From Bacillota bacterium (lineage in GTDB: Bacteria; Vulcanimicrobiota; SpSt-956; JAKJGF01), in assembly GCA_022704525.1 (NCBI GenBank), contig JAKJGF010000002.1, positions 1-53,951 of the forward strand: DNA of 53,951 nucleotides, given 5' to 3'. How positions within the stretch are numbered: position 1 is the stretch's first letter; each line of letters opens with the position of its first letter. Positions 44,458 to 52,572 of this stretch are shown here, piece after piece. The notes beneath the pieces are model-generated. The model did not search any database, had not been told where the DNA came from, and was given only the letters and a program-made list of their open reading frames with translations. The translations under genes and the position numbers were made by a program.

Positions 44458-45429
44458 ATGTTTAAAGAAAGAGAAGAAGAATTAGAACTTGTTAAAGCCA
44501 TTAAAAAAAATGACGAAGAGGAATGGAAGAAATTTGTTGCAAATTATAGCAAATTGATTTTTAATGCTATTCGTCAATGGTGCCAGCCTTACTGCCATAA
44601 ATCACATAGTAATTATATGTGTCCCTGGGATATTTCTTCTTCTTCATCTTTTGTTAATCAGAAAGAGATCTGTAATGAAGTAATGGATATGTATCTCTTT
44701 TCCCTTGAGGAACTTCGGAAACGTATTGTGAAATTTCGTGGAGAAAGTCGTCTTTCCACATTTATTGTAGCCAGTATGAAGTATATAAAACTGGATTATT
44801 TCAGGCAGAAATATGGACGATTACAACTTCCACTTGTAATAAAAAAAAGCACACAAAAAACACAGGAAATTTACAAACTTCTCTGCAGGGGTAAAGAACA
44901 AGAGTATATAGCAGGTCAATTAAATATTCCTGTATATGAGGTAAATAACATTGAAAAAGACATAAGACAGAAGCTCAGAGAAAAAAATCAGGAATGGGAA
45001 CACCTGGATGGATGGATTGCTATGAAACAGGATCCACAGCCATTAATTATAGAAAATGAAAATGATATTATAGATCAAACCCCTGTTTATTCGGATATTA
45101 CACCGGAAGAAAGAGAAATAGCTTTATGTATTAAGAATGCTCTAAAGGAACTGCCTCCGGTTCAACAAAGAATTCTTCAATTGCGATTTCAGAAGAGATT
45201 AACAGTATCACATATAGAATCAATGTTAGAGAAATTGAGTTTTTTAAACCTTACCAACCAGAAACAGATATATAAAGAAATAGACGAATCACTTATGTCC
45301 ATAGCCAGATATGTTAAAGCTTATTATAATCTTAAAGGAGACATATCAGGTGAAGTAAAAAAATGTGTAAAAGAATTAGTAGAAAAATTAATGTTATTAT
45401 CAGAAGAAGAACCCGGTTTATCCGCCTAA
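44458..45429 (+). CDS. Sigma-70 family (ECF-like) RNA polymerase sigma factor
   Basis: 323 residues, longer than a usual ECF sigma. Region 2 is recognisable at about 20-120 (NYSKLIFNAIRQWC, FRGESRLSTFIVASMKYIKLDYFRQ) with an insertion rich in Cys and Ser. The linker contains QEYIAGQLNIPVYEVNNIEKDI. Region 4 is at about 230-285 (LPPVQQRILQLRFQKRLTVSHIESML). The RBS is weak (GAAGAAA), and a strong terminator stands directly upstream. The next gene encodes an anti-sigma-type zinc-finger membrane protein, so the activity is probably held in check by it. The target promoters are unknown; the downstream subtilase is a likely one. Confidence 0.82.
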   Translation: MFKEREEELELVKAIKKNDEEEWKKFVANYSKLIFNAIRQWCQPYCHKSHSNYMCPWDISSSSSFVNQKEICNEVMDMYLFSLEELRKRIVKFRGESRLSTFIVASMKYIKLDYFRQKYGRLQLPLVIKKSTQKTQEIYKLLCRGKEQEYIAGQLNIPVYEVNNIEKDIRQKLREKNQEWEHLDGWIAMKQDPQPLIIENENDIIDQTPVYSDITPEEREIALCIKNALKELPPVQQRILQLRFQKRLTVSHIESMLEKLSFLNLTNQKQIYKEIDESLMSIARYVKAYYNLKGDISGEVKKCVKELVEKLMLLSEEEPGLSA

Positions 45430-45541
45430 ATACATTTGGAGAGAAATGGTGAAGTTCCTTCGAGGCAGGCAGGTTGAAAGATATAAAGATAATAATGGTA
45501 AATTTTAAAACATATGTTTTACGATTAGAGGGGATATTGGT

Positions 45542-46351
45542 ATGGAACTAACAAAAATATTTGCTGCAAGTTTTAAAGACTTATATAGTGGCAATGAAAA
45601 TTGTCCTGATATAGAAGCAATATGTGCTTATCTGGATAATTCTCTACCCTTTAATTCCAGAAAGACTATAGAAAACCATCTGGCTCTTTGTACCCAGTGT
45701 TTTAGTGAATATATAGATATTTCCAGAGAATTAGATAATATAAAAGATTTGGAAAATATAAATCCAGGGTGTTTGAGAAATAAAGTCTCTTATAAAAATT
45801 ATTTGTCTATGTTGTATTGTTTAATTTCATATATTCTGAATAGTTTTAAAAAATACTACTGGCTTTCCTGGGGCAGTGGTTTCGCTTTCGGTATAGCAGT
45901 AACAATTATCCTGGTTATTTATGGACCTTTAATATATATGAAAAGTCACGTAAAAAGCCTTATATCCTATCCTACAAAAAAAACTATCTCATTTCAGATA
46001 AACCATATAAAAAATCCAGATCCTAATTCTTTTCCAGTACATTATATTTCAACAAATATACCGGATATGTTGAGTGCTCATAAACATTATCAAAATGGAG
46101 AAAATCTTCTTTCTCTTTCCAAAAAGGAAGAAGCTAGAGATGAATTTATTCAGGCTATTAAAAGTAATCCTGATTATGCAGAAGCTCACTGGCACCTTGC
46201 TATAATTTACGAGGAAGAACATAATTATAATGAAGCTTTAAAACATTGGAAACGTTATCTTTCTCTAACACCTGAAATTGGTTCTTATGAAAAAGCAGAA
46301 AAACATATGAAAAATTTAAAAAATAAAGTAAAAAATTGTGAGGGAGAATAA
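45542..46351 (+). CDS. Anti-sigma factor: zinc finger, membrane helix, TPR
   Basis: 269 residues. The N-terminal ZAS-type zinc finger reads CAYLDNSLPFNSRKTIENHL followed by ALCTQC, the H-x3-C-x2-C core of anti-sigma factors. One membrane helix is at about 118-140 (SGFAFGIAVTIILVIYGPLIY). The extracytoplasmic part ends with two TPR units (about 180-250; AIKSNPDYAEAHWHLAIIYEE). The finger would bind the sigma factor encoded just upstream and the TPRs would meet an outside partner. The subtilase gene starts 3 bp after the stop, which suggests proteolytic signalling or a shared regulon. Confidence 0.88.
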   Translation: MELTKIFAASFKDLYSGNENCPDIEAICAYLDNSLPFNSRKTIENHLALCTQCFSEYIDISRELDNIKDLENINPGCLRNKVSYKNYLSMLYCLISYILNSFKKYYWLSWGSGFAFGIAVTIILVIYGPLIYMKSHVKSLISYPTKKTISFQINHIKNPDPNSFPVHYISTNIPDMLSAHKHYQNGENLLSLSKKEEARDEFIQAIKSNPDYAEAHWHLAIIYEEEHNYNEALKHWKRYLSLTPEIGSYEKAEKHMKNLKNKVKNCEGE

Positions 46352-46354
46352 ATA

Positions 46355-48037
46355 ATGAAGTTTTTGTGGAAGATAATTTTAATTATTTTAATCACTGCAC
46401 CTGTTGTATATGCCAGAGATGTTACTGAAATCAAATGGCCTTTATCTATATCTGCAGAAAAAATAATTACCTCCACAGGTGAAAAGGAGAGTATATATAA
46501 AGATGAGCATACTGAATATAATAAAGATATACTTCCTCCTGCTGCTCCTTCATTTCTTAGTGTAAGAACAAATAGTGCTTTGAGAGAAAGTCGTGGAGGG
46601 ACAGTAAGCTTAGTAAGATATATATTAGAATTTCGCCGAGAACCAACAGATACAGAACTGGAGATACTAAAGAATTTAAATTGTAAAATTGAAGTACAGG
46701 TTTTCAATATGGTGCAGTTATTGATACCCGTAGAAAAGATAGAAATAATAAAAGGTTTAAATTTTATTAAAAATTTTCGTTTACCTTCTGATGTAGAAGA
46801 AAATTCCAGGATTATCCATTCTGTAGCTTTTAATAAATCCGAAGAATTTTCTCCTATTAATCTTGAAGAAGCCCATAAATTAGGTTATTTGGGTCAGAAT
46901 GTAAGAATTGCCATATTGGATACAGCTTTTGATCCAGCTCACCCTTTTTTTCATAAAAATATTTATTATACTCTTTCCTTTAGAAGCCAGAATAAAAATA
47001 TACGCGTAGGAAATATAGAGCATGGCAATGCAGTCACAGAAATAGTAACTACTGTAGCCCCTGGTGCAAAAATAATACTGGCTAATTTTGAAACAGATGT
47101 AGAATATATGAGAGCGCTAAAAGAATTGATTAATCAACCCGTTTATCTAAGACCAAATATAATAGTTACTGCAGTAAATATTATTCTACCTGATGATTAT
47201 TATGATGGTAGTGGTATCAGGGCAAGACTTGCTCATCTCGCCAGACAAAAAGGTATAACCCTGGTTTCTTCGGCCGGGAATAATGCTCAAACTCATTATA
47301 TGGGAAAATTCTTTGACAGTAACGGAAATGATCTCCATAATTTTACAAATAAAGATGATTCTTTAGAAATAGATGTTAAAAGAGGAGATAAAATAAGGAT
47401 TGTCCTGGCCTGGAAAGATAACTGGAATAATCCCGGAGAGGATCTTGATCTGGGTTTCTTTGATGACAATTTGGATCCATTACAAATTTCAGATACTAAA
47501 CAGACCAGGACAAAAGCACATCCATATGAGTTAATAGAAATGATAGCTCCTTATAGTGGCACCTATCATATAGCAATAAAAAAAGGAATTAAAGTCTCTA
47601 ATAACCTGCCTTTTATGATTTATGTATATAGTATATCTGCAGATAATATGGAATATTTTAATCCTGAAACCAGCCTGGACCCGGGACTTCCAACAGCAGT
47701 TGATGGAATTACAGTTGGCGCTGTTCAAAACTTATACCCTTACCAGCTCGAACCCTGGAGTAGCCAGGGAAAAACTACTGATAATCGCATAAAACCTGAT
47801 ATAGTAGCGCCAGGGGGAATATATTGTAAGTCTATTCAGAATATGTTTTCTGGCACATCAGCTGCGACTCCTCAGGTGGCAGGTGCATTAGCTTTATTAT
47901 TAAGTAAAAATCCTTCTCTGAATCCTTATGAATTGAAGAAAATTTTAAAAAATACAGCCCAGGATTTAGGTATGCCAGGGGAAGACCCTGTATTTGGCTC
48001 AGGACTTTTAAATATTTATAAGGCATTACTCTATTAG
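46355..48037 (+). CDS. Secreted subtilase (S8 family serine protease)
   Basis: 560 residues with a signal peptide (MKFLWKIILIILITAPVVYA). A pro-region of about 150 residues precedes the catalytic domain. The triad is complete: Asp in VRIAILDTAFDP, His in IEHGNAVTEIV, Ser in GTSAATPQVAGALAL, and the oxyanion Asn in SSAGNNAQTH. A C-terminal P/PPC-like beta insert lies between His and Ser (VKRGDKIRIVLAWKDNW). Immediate proximity to the anti-sigma gene (3 bp) suggests it is part of the envelope response, as processor or target. Confidence 0.92.
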   Translation: MKFLWKIILIILITAPVVYARDVTEIKWPLSISAEKIITSTGEKESIYKDEHTEYNKDILPPAAPSFLSVRTNSALRESRGGTVSLVRYILEFRREPTDTELEILKNLNCKIEVQVFNMVQLLIPVEKIEIIKGLNFIKNFRLPSDVEENSRIIHSVAFNKSEEFSPINLEEAHKLGYLGQNVRIAILDTAFDPAHPFFHKNIYYTLSFRSQNKNIRVGNIEHGNAVTEIVTTVAPGAKIILANFETDVEYMRALKELINQPVYLRPNIIVTAVNIILPDDYYDGSGIRARLAHLARQKGITLVSSAGNNAQTHYMGKFFDSNGNDLHNFTNKDDSLEIDVKRGDKIRIVLAWKDNWNNPGEDLDLGFFDDNLDPLQISDTKQTRTKAHPYELIEMIAPYSGTYHIAIKKGIKVSNNLPFMIYVYSISADNMEYFNPETSLDPGLPTAVDGITVGAVQNLYPYQLEPWSSQGKTTDNRIKPDIVAPGGIYCKSIQNMFSGTSAATPQVAGALALLLSKNPSLNPYELKKILKNTAQDLGMPGEDPVFGSGLLNIYKALLY

Positions 48038-48058
48038 TAAACATTGAGTAGTAAAGAG

Positions 48059-48087
48059 TGAACAGAAAAATTCTGTTCATTTAATTT
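48059..48087 (+). terminator. Terminator of the sigma/anti-sigma/subtilase operon
   Basis: TGAACAGAA and TTCTGTTCA around AAA, then TTTAATTTTTTT. It lies 21 bp after the subtilase stop. Confidence 0.85.
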
Positions 48088-48121
48088 TTTTACAGATTCC
48101 TGAATTCATTCCCAATCTTTA

Positions 48122-48262
48122 ATCAGGAGTTATGCAAATTTTTATAAAGATTCGATGAATTCGGGAGCCAGGAATCAGAATAATTCCTAAAACTCCTGAA
48201 GCCAGGCTACTGTATTCTGAATACTTCTCTTTTTAATTTTCAAAATTTGTAACTCCTGTTTG
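48122..48262. repeat. Interspersed repeat family C, copy 2
   Basis: About 141 bp, bounded by ATCAGGAGTTATGCAAATTT and AATTTGTAACTCCTGTTTGA. Internal ACTCCTGAAGCCAGGC and CTGTATTCTGAA match copy 1 at 19406-19530. The inverted ends are clear. Confidence 0.7.
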
Positions 48263-48351
48263 ATTACTATCCGGGAATTTTCAAAATCTGAAACTCAATA
48301 CCTGTTATAATTACTACTTTTTATTTAAAGAAAAATATGTTATAATTTAAA

Positions 48352-48690
48352 TACATAGGAATTTTCATTATTGTTAAATTATTAGATACAGTAAAGATAA
48401 ACGTATTATGTTTAAAGCTTTCAGCAATCAACTTGGTACCGCAACAGGTAAAAAAGTATCCAAAAAACATATACACCTGTCCCTGCCCGGGCTCTGGAGC
48501 AAAAGATATGTCGTCAAAGGAGAAAGTTATAACTTAAATAAATACAAAACTGTATATTCTGTAATAACAGATTTCATTGTAACAGGATCATAGATTTTGC
48601 GTAAGAGCCCGGACAGGGACAGACTTGTGAGATAGATACTAACTTGCCTGTTGCGGTACTTAGAAAAAAGCTGAAAGCTAATAGTAATTT
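48352..48690 (+). repeat. Interspersed repeat family A, copy 5, interrupted by repeat B
   Basis: The left part 48352-48435 (CATAGGAATTTTCATTATTG to AGCAATCAACTTG) and the right part 48660-48690 (TTAGAAAAAAGCTGAAAGCT to AATAGTAATTT) together match copy 1. The element B occupies the middle, at the same point as in copy 3. Confidence 0.8.
48436..48659 (+). repeat. Repeat B copy 2 (MITE-like)
   Basis: 224 bp. It starts GTACCGCAACAGGTAAAA and ends with TTGCCTGTTGCGGTAC, imperfect terminal inverted repeats of about 25 bp. An inner inverted pair holds CTGTCCCTGCCCGGGCTC and GAGCCCGGACAGGGACAG. The same orientation is seen in cinA (53804 on), the opposite at 20498-20720. A short open frame crossing it (48408-48593) is a by-product, not a gene. 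Confidence 0.87.
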
Positions 48691-48795
48691 ATTTACTTTT
48701 GAAAGACACTTAAAATAAACAGGTAAACTGTCACAGTTTACTACTTATCTATTTTATTAAGTTCATAGTATTTATATAAAGAAAAGAGCATAAAA

Positions 48796-49179
48796 ATGAT
48801 CAATCAAAAATTCAATTATATACAAAAAGAAGATGATATACTCTTATATTATAAACCTATGTGTATTGGTTCCAGAAGAGCCAGAGAATTTCTTATGAAA
48901 AAAGGTATTCCCTTTAAAGAACGTAATTTAGATAAATATCCTCTAAAAGAAGATGAATTGCGTAAGATTATGTTAGGTCATTCAGCTGAAGAGTTTGTAG
49001 CTAAAAAAAGTCAGAAATATAAAAAGTTAAATTTAGAAAATGAATATCTAACAGGGGAAGAAATGTTAAAACTTATAGCTAAAGAGCCATCATTACTGAA
49101 AAGACCCATTATAGTCAAAGGTGATGAGATTATAATAGGATATAGTAGACGACGAGTTGAAAATTATTTAATAACTTAA
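48796..49179 (+). CDS. Spx/ArsC-like thioredoxin-fold protein
   Basis: 127 residues. The redox motif is CIGS in YYKPMCIGSRRAREFLMKKG, that is CxxS instead of the CxxC of typical Spx. The family's R-P-I signature is present (LLKRPIIVKGDEIIIGYSRRR). ArsC/Spx/YffB proteins act as arsenate reductases or as RNA-polymerase-binding regulators. The single Cys argues against an Spx-type disulfide switch and is compatible with a glutaredoxin/ArsC-like reductase. No arsenic genes are nearby. The stop lies at a hairpin shared with the convergent regulator gene. Confidence 0.85.
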   Translation: MINQKFNYIQKEDDILLYYKPMCIGSRRAREFLMKKGIPFKERNLDKYPLKEDELRKIMLGHSAEEFVAKKSQKYKKLNLENEYLTGEEMLKLIAKEPSLLKRPIIVKGDEIIIGYSRRRVENYLIT

Positions 49180-49180
49180 A

Positions 49181-49198
49181 GGAAATAGACCTATTTCC
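49181..49198. terminator. Bidirectional terminator-like hairpin
   Basis: GGAAATAG and CTATTTCC around AC, located between the convergent stops; it includes the stop codon of the minus-strand gene. T-rich on both sides (ATTTTTA on the plus strand). Confidence 0.65.
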
Positions 49199-49868
49199 CA
49201 ATTTTTATTAAACCCTGATGAATAGCTATCATTGCAGCCTGAAAGCGATCTGTTACATCCAGCTTGTCTATGATTCTGCTTATATGTGTTTTTACAGTCT
49301 TAATACTTATAAGTAGCTTTTTGGAAATTTGATCATTACTCATTCCGATTCCAAGTAACTTTAGAATTTCTATTTCTCTCTTTGTCAATGAAGAAAAAAT
49401 ATCAGCTTTAATCAACATTTGATCTTCCTGTAATTTACCTGAAAGCCTGGTAAATTCTTCCAGGAGTTTTGTGGCAATCTTTGGTTGAATAGGAGAATCG
49501 CCATTATAAGCAAGTCTTATAGCTTTTGTAATCTCATCAGGTTCTACGTTTTTCAGTAAATAACCAGCTGCTCCTACTTTAAAAGCCTCTATAACAAAAT
49601 GGTCATCGTCATAAGCGGACAGTATAATAATTTTTATATCTGGTTTTAATTTCAAGACCTCTTTTGTCAATTTTATCCCATTTTCTTTAGCAAGTTTTAT
49701 ATCCATTAAAATTATATCTACAGGTTTACTGTGAATTAAATTAATAGTACTCTGTGCATCCTGAGCTTCACCAACTACAGTCATATCTTTTTGCTGAGAT
49801 ATAACACTTCTTAAAAGTTTACAAAATAAAGTCTGGTCATCTACAATAAGTATTTTAATTTTCTCCAT
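49191..49868 (-). CDS. NarL/LuxR-family response regulator
   Basis: 225 residues. Receiver domain (about 1-120; IVDDQTLFC acid pocket, phospho-acceptor Asp in DIILMDIKLA, KPDIKIIILSAYD), then a LuxR-type helix-turn-helix (about 160-220; LTKREIEILKLLGIGMSNDQ). No histidine kinase gene is next to it, so it is an orphan in this window. A GTGAGAAGTGA-type inverted tract precedes the start. Confidence 0.93.
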   Translation of the reverse strand: MEKIKILIVDDQTLFCKLLRSVISQQKDMTVVGEAQDAQSTINLIHSKPVDIILMDIKLAKENGIKLTKEVLKLKPDIKIIILSAYDDDHFVIEAFKVGAAGYLLKNVEPDEITKAIRLAYNGDSPIQPKIATKLLEEFTRLSGKLQEDQMLIKADIFSSLTKREIEILKLLGIGMSNDQISKKLLISIKTVKTHISRIIDKLDVTDRFQAAMIAIHQGLIKIGK

Positions 49869-49875
49869 AATTAAC

Positions 49876-49959
49876 TGGTGAGAAGTGATATGTGAAAGGT
49901 GAGGGGAAAATAAAAATCACTGCCCTCTCCTTTTTCACTTCTCACTTCTCACTTCTCAC
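49876..49959. repeat. GTGAGAAGTGA-type tract with complementary tandem repeats
   Basis: TGGTGAGAAGTGATATGTGA on one side and CACTTCTCACTTCTCACTTC on the other. The second arm is a tandem CACTTCT/CTCACTT repeat and the arms can pair. It lies between the NarL-type regulator gene and the propeller gene at 49964-50989. Confidence 0.6.
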
Positions 49960-49963
49960 TCCC

Positions 49964-50989
49964 TTATTGCAAGGCATATATTTTACCATCTACAGAACCT
50001 ACATATAAAAAACCGTCGACTATAGCAGGAGATGAATCTACTTCACTACCAGTTTTATATTCCCATTGTTTTTTGCCGTTTTCTGTATTTAAAGCATATA
50101 TTGTTCCATCATCTGACCCTATATAAACAATCCCTCCTGCAATAGATGGAGAAGAATCTACAGCATTTTCTGTTTCAAAAGACCATTTTAATGCTCCTGT
50201 CTGAGCATCAAGGGCATAAACATAACTATCAAAACATCCTATATATATAATCCCATCTGCTATAGCAGAAGAAGATTCTACAAAAGATTGGGTTTTAAAA
50301 GCCCATTTCTGGTATCCCATATCTACATCCAGAGCATAAACCTTATTATCTGCCGAACCTATATAAAGAAGTTTACCGCTTATTGCAGGTGAAGATACTA
50401 TATAGTCACCTGTAGCAAAAGACCATATTAACTTTCCTGTGGCTGTATCCAGAGCATAAACCTTACCATCATTAGATGCAATATAAACAAGTTCTCCCCA
50501 GATAGCCGGTGAAGCTATAATAGAATCACCGGTTTGAAATTTCCACTTCAGCTGTGAGGTTTTTATATTTATAGCATAGAATAAACTATCATTTGAACCT
50601 ATAAAGGCAGTGTCCTCAAATATTACAGCAGAGGATTCTATCCACCCCCTGGTTTTAAAAGCCCATTTTTGTTTTCCTTTATTCACATCTATAGCATAAA
50701 AATGGTTATCCTGAGAACCAATATAAAGTACATCTCCTATTACTGTGGGAGAAGAATTTATCTTACCTCCTGTAATAAATTCCCATTTAAGGCTCCCATC
50801 CTTTGCATCCAGAGCATATAATTTTTTATCCTGAGAACCTACATAAACAGTGTTATTTACTGAAATCGGTGAAGATACAACAGGCCCATTGGTCTGGAAT
50901 ACCCACTTTTCCACACCGGATTCAATAGGTTTACTTTGTATATAACCTGTACGTTGTATATTAGCTCTATATGTATACCATTGATTCAC
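49964..50989 (-). CDS. Eight-bladed PQQ-type beta-propeller, apparently cytoplasmic
   Basis: 341 residues made almost entirely of eight PQQ-like repeats of about 40 residues (for example LYIGSQDNHFYAIDVNKGKQKWAFKT). This is the layout of BamB and PQQ-propeller proteins. There is no signal peptide (MNQWYTYRANIQRTGYIQ), so unlike BamB it should stay in the cytoplasm unless the start is misjudged. No enzyme motif. The repeat divergence suggests a stable, old fold. The gene follows the NarL-type regulator on the same strand in reverse order (propeller first). Confidence 0.88.
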   Translation of the reverse strand: MNQWYTYRANIQRTGYIQSKPIESGVEKWVFQTNGPVVSSPISVNNTVYVGSQDKKLYALDAKDGSLKWEFITGGKINSSPTVIGDVLYIGSQDNHFYAIDVNKGKQKWAFKTRGWIESSAVIFEDTAFIGSNDSLFYAINIKTSQLKWKFQTGDSIIASPAIWGELVYIASNDGKVYALDTATGKLIWSFATGDYIVSSPAISGKLLYIGSADNKVYALDVDMGYQKWAFKTQSFVESSSAIADGIIYIGCFDSYVYALDAQTGALKWSFETENAVDSSPSIAGGIVYIGSDDGTIYALNTENGKKQWEYKTGSEVDSSPAIVDGFLYVGSVDGKIYALQ

Positions 50990-51075
50990 AAAATAAGTTC
51001 TCCTTTCAATGTTTATATTATACTAGGCAGTGAAGGCCAGAGCAATAGCCTTTTTAATAAGATTTTTTTATAAAG

Positions 51076-51852
51076 TTATTCCTTGATTTTATCTCTGTTA
51101 TTCTGTAATTTAATATTATAATCCTGTCCTATAATTCTGTTCATATAAGCATTTATTATATGTTGAGGTATAGCAATATCATGGTCGAAAAAAAATTGAC
51201 CACATTCTTTCTTTATAAGAAGAAGTGTACGTTTATAATAATTACATAATTCTTCAACATTCATAGTCATTTTGAGTTCCTCTACAAGTTTATTTGTTTT
51301 TTCTCTTTTTCTCCTGATAATATCTCTCTTGAAAAATTTTTTTTCATCTTGTTTTAAATATTTCTTATAGTCTCCGAGGCTAATTCCTCTTTCTTCAGAA
51401 TAAGTTCTTACGAGCCTGGCAAATAATGCTCCTTTATTCTTTAGCTTTCCACTACTAATATCCAGTTCTATCACTTCTCCTCTTGAGCGAAGAATGATCT
51501 CTCTTGCCCGGGCTTTATCACATCTATCTACAATGCGTTCATACCATTTTAAAGATTTTAAATCATCCATTTCATGAGCCAGCTGAAAGGCAAAGTCCTT
51601 ATCTATCCAGGGAGATTCACTATCATATTCTATAAGATTATCAGGATAAACTATCTCTTCTGAAGATTCTAGATCAAATAAATCCTTACGTGATCTATAT
51701 GTTTTTATTTCTTTACTGGTAACTTTAAGTTTCTTAAAGGCAGGACAAAGTTTCCGAAATACTTGAAATACTTTTTCTTCATCATAACTGAAGGACTCTG
51801 TTATGGCTCTTTTATAAAAATCGATTTTTGAGCCGGATAGTAAATCAGACAT
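51076..51852 (-). CDS. Hypothetical charged protein
   Basis: 258 residues, rich in Lys, Arg, Glu and Asp, with no membrane segment. The region about 105-150 (DRCDKARAREIILRSRGEVI then ELDISSGKLKNKGALFARLV) is the most motif-like. It resembles the helical tails of replication or restart proteins by eye only. The second half looks like coiled helices. The family is not recognised. It is preceded 14 bp upstream by a small gene on the same strand, with which it probably forms an operon. Confidence 0.65.
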   Translation of the reverse strand: MSDLLSGSKIDFYKRAITESFSYDEEKVFQVFRKLCPAFKKLKVTSKEIKTYRSRKDLFDLESSEEIVYPDNLIEYDSESPWIDKDFAFQLAHEMDDLKSLKWYERIVDRCDKARAREIILRSRGEVIELDISSGKLKNKGALFARLVRTYSEERGISLGDYKKYLKQDEKKFFKRDIIRRKREKTNKLVEELKMTMNVEELCNYYKRTLLLIKKECGQFFFDHDIAIPQHIINAYMNRIIGQDYNIKLQNNRDKIKE

Positions 51853-51865
51853 GTTATTATACCTG

Positions 51866-52165
51866 CTAAGATATAGATTTCTGGGAAGCAGAAAAGCTCA
51901 AAAGTTCTTTAAGTTCTCTCTCGCTTAGATTATATGGTTCGGTATCGTCTATTCTGAGCTTTAGGATCGTTTGTTTCATTCGTTCTATAACCTGAAGACT
52001 ATAAATTTTCTTTTCTTCATGTAATTTGGAAAATTTTTCCCAGAAATTACAAAATTCTTCTTCCGGTAAAAGTAATAATCTAATTAAAGGTATCCAGAGT
52101 TCCAGTTCTTCTATAAATTTATTGACTTCCTGGTTGAAATCCTTTGGTATATCACTGAGAGCCAT
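51866..52165 (-). CDS. Small hypothetical helical protein
   Basis: 99 residues, mostly helical and Leu/Glu-rich (IEELELWIPLIRLLLLPEEEF). No known motif. It starts after a GGTGATAAATT leader and stands 14 bp before the gene at 51852. The pair is probably co-transcribed. Function unknown. Confidence 0.6.
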   Translation of the reverse strand: MALSDIPKDFNQEVNKFIEELELWIPLIRLLLLPEEEFCNFWEKFSKLHEEKKIYSLQVIERMKQTILKLRIDDTEPYNLSERELKELLSFSASQKSIS

Positions 52166-52312
52166 AATTTATCACCTGTATTTATAAGTTCGACATAATT
52201 TTAAAATCCCTTGTTTGAAACCAAAATTGAAACTTCTTCTCTTAAGTGATATAATATTTTTTTTAAATAAACATTTATTCTTCAGAACAAAATTATAAGA
52301 AAGGAACATTAT

Positions 52313-52570
52313 ATGGAAAGTAATTCAATAGAAGAACCAAAGTCAACAGATATTTTTATTAGACCAGGACATCCGGATTTTTTGGATCTTCCCTGGAACT
52401 ATCCACTCATAAAATGGTCAAAACATTCTTCTCGCCTGGAATTATTGCCTGCAGAACTTTCACGCCATACAGTTCTGTTTGTAAATTATGATGGCCTTCT
52501 TTTCGGAAAAAGAACAGAAAGATGTGGGTCATACCGTAACAGACTACATAAAAAATTTCGGAGAAACTAA
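52313..52570 (+). pseudogene. Broken DUF4032-type protein, N-terminal fragment
   Basis: 85 codons. The first about 65 residues (FIRPGHPDFLDLPWNYPL, then LELLPAELSRHTVLFVNYDG) match the start of DUF4032 kinase-like proteins as I remember them; those continue with a lysine-bearing AFKELP motif and several hundred further residues. Here the frame runs on into KRTERCGSYRNRLHKKFRRN and stops. In a second frame over the same bases a more natural-looking ending, FFSEKEQKDVGHTVTDYI, is present up to a stop at the cinA start. It is therefore a truncated or frameshifted remnant, possibly a fusion of two gene ends. cinA follows directly. Confidence 0.55.
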
Positions 52571-52572
52571 AA

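Noticed and set aside
48408..48593. Open frame of 61 codons and its counterpart at 20563-20814 on the minus strand
   Set aside because: Both run through repeat B, share sequence only because the repeat is shared, and lack ribosome binding sites. The similar tail of cinA has the same origin.
52188..52201. Single GTTCGACATAATT resembling half of the sigma-54 enhancer dyad
   Set aside because: No inverted partner and no -24/-12 element nearby; probably chance or a relic.
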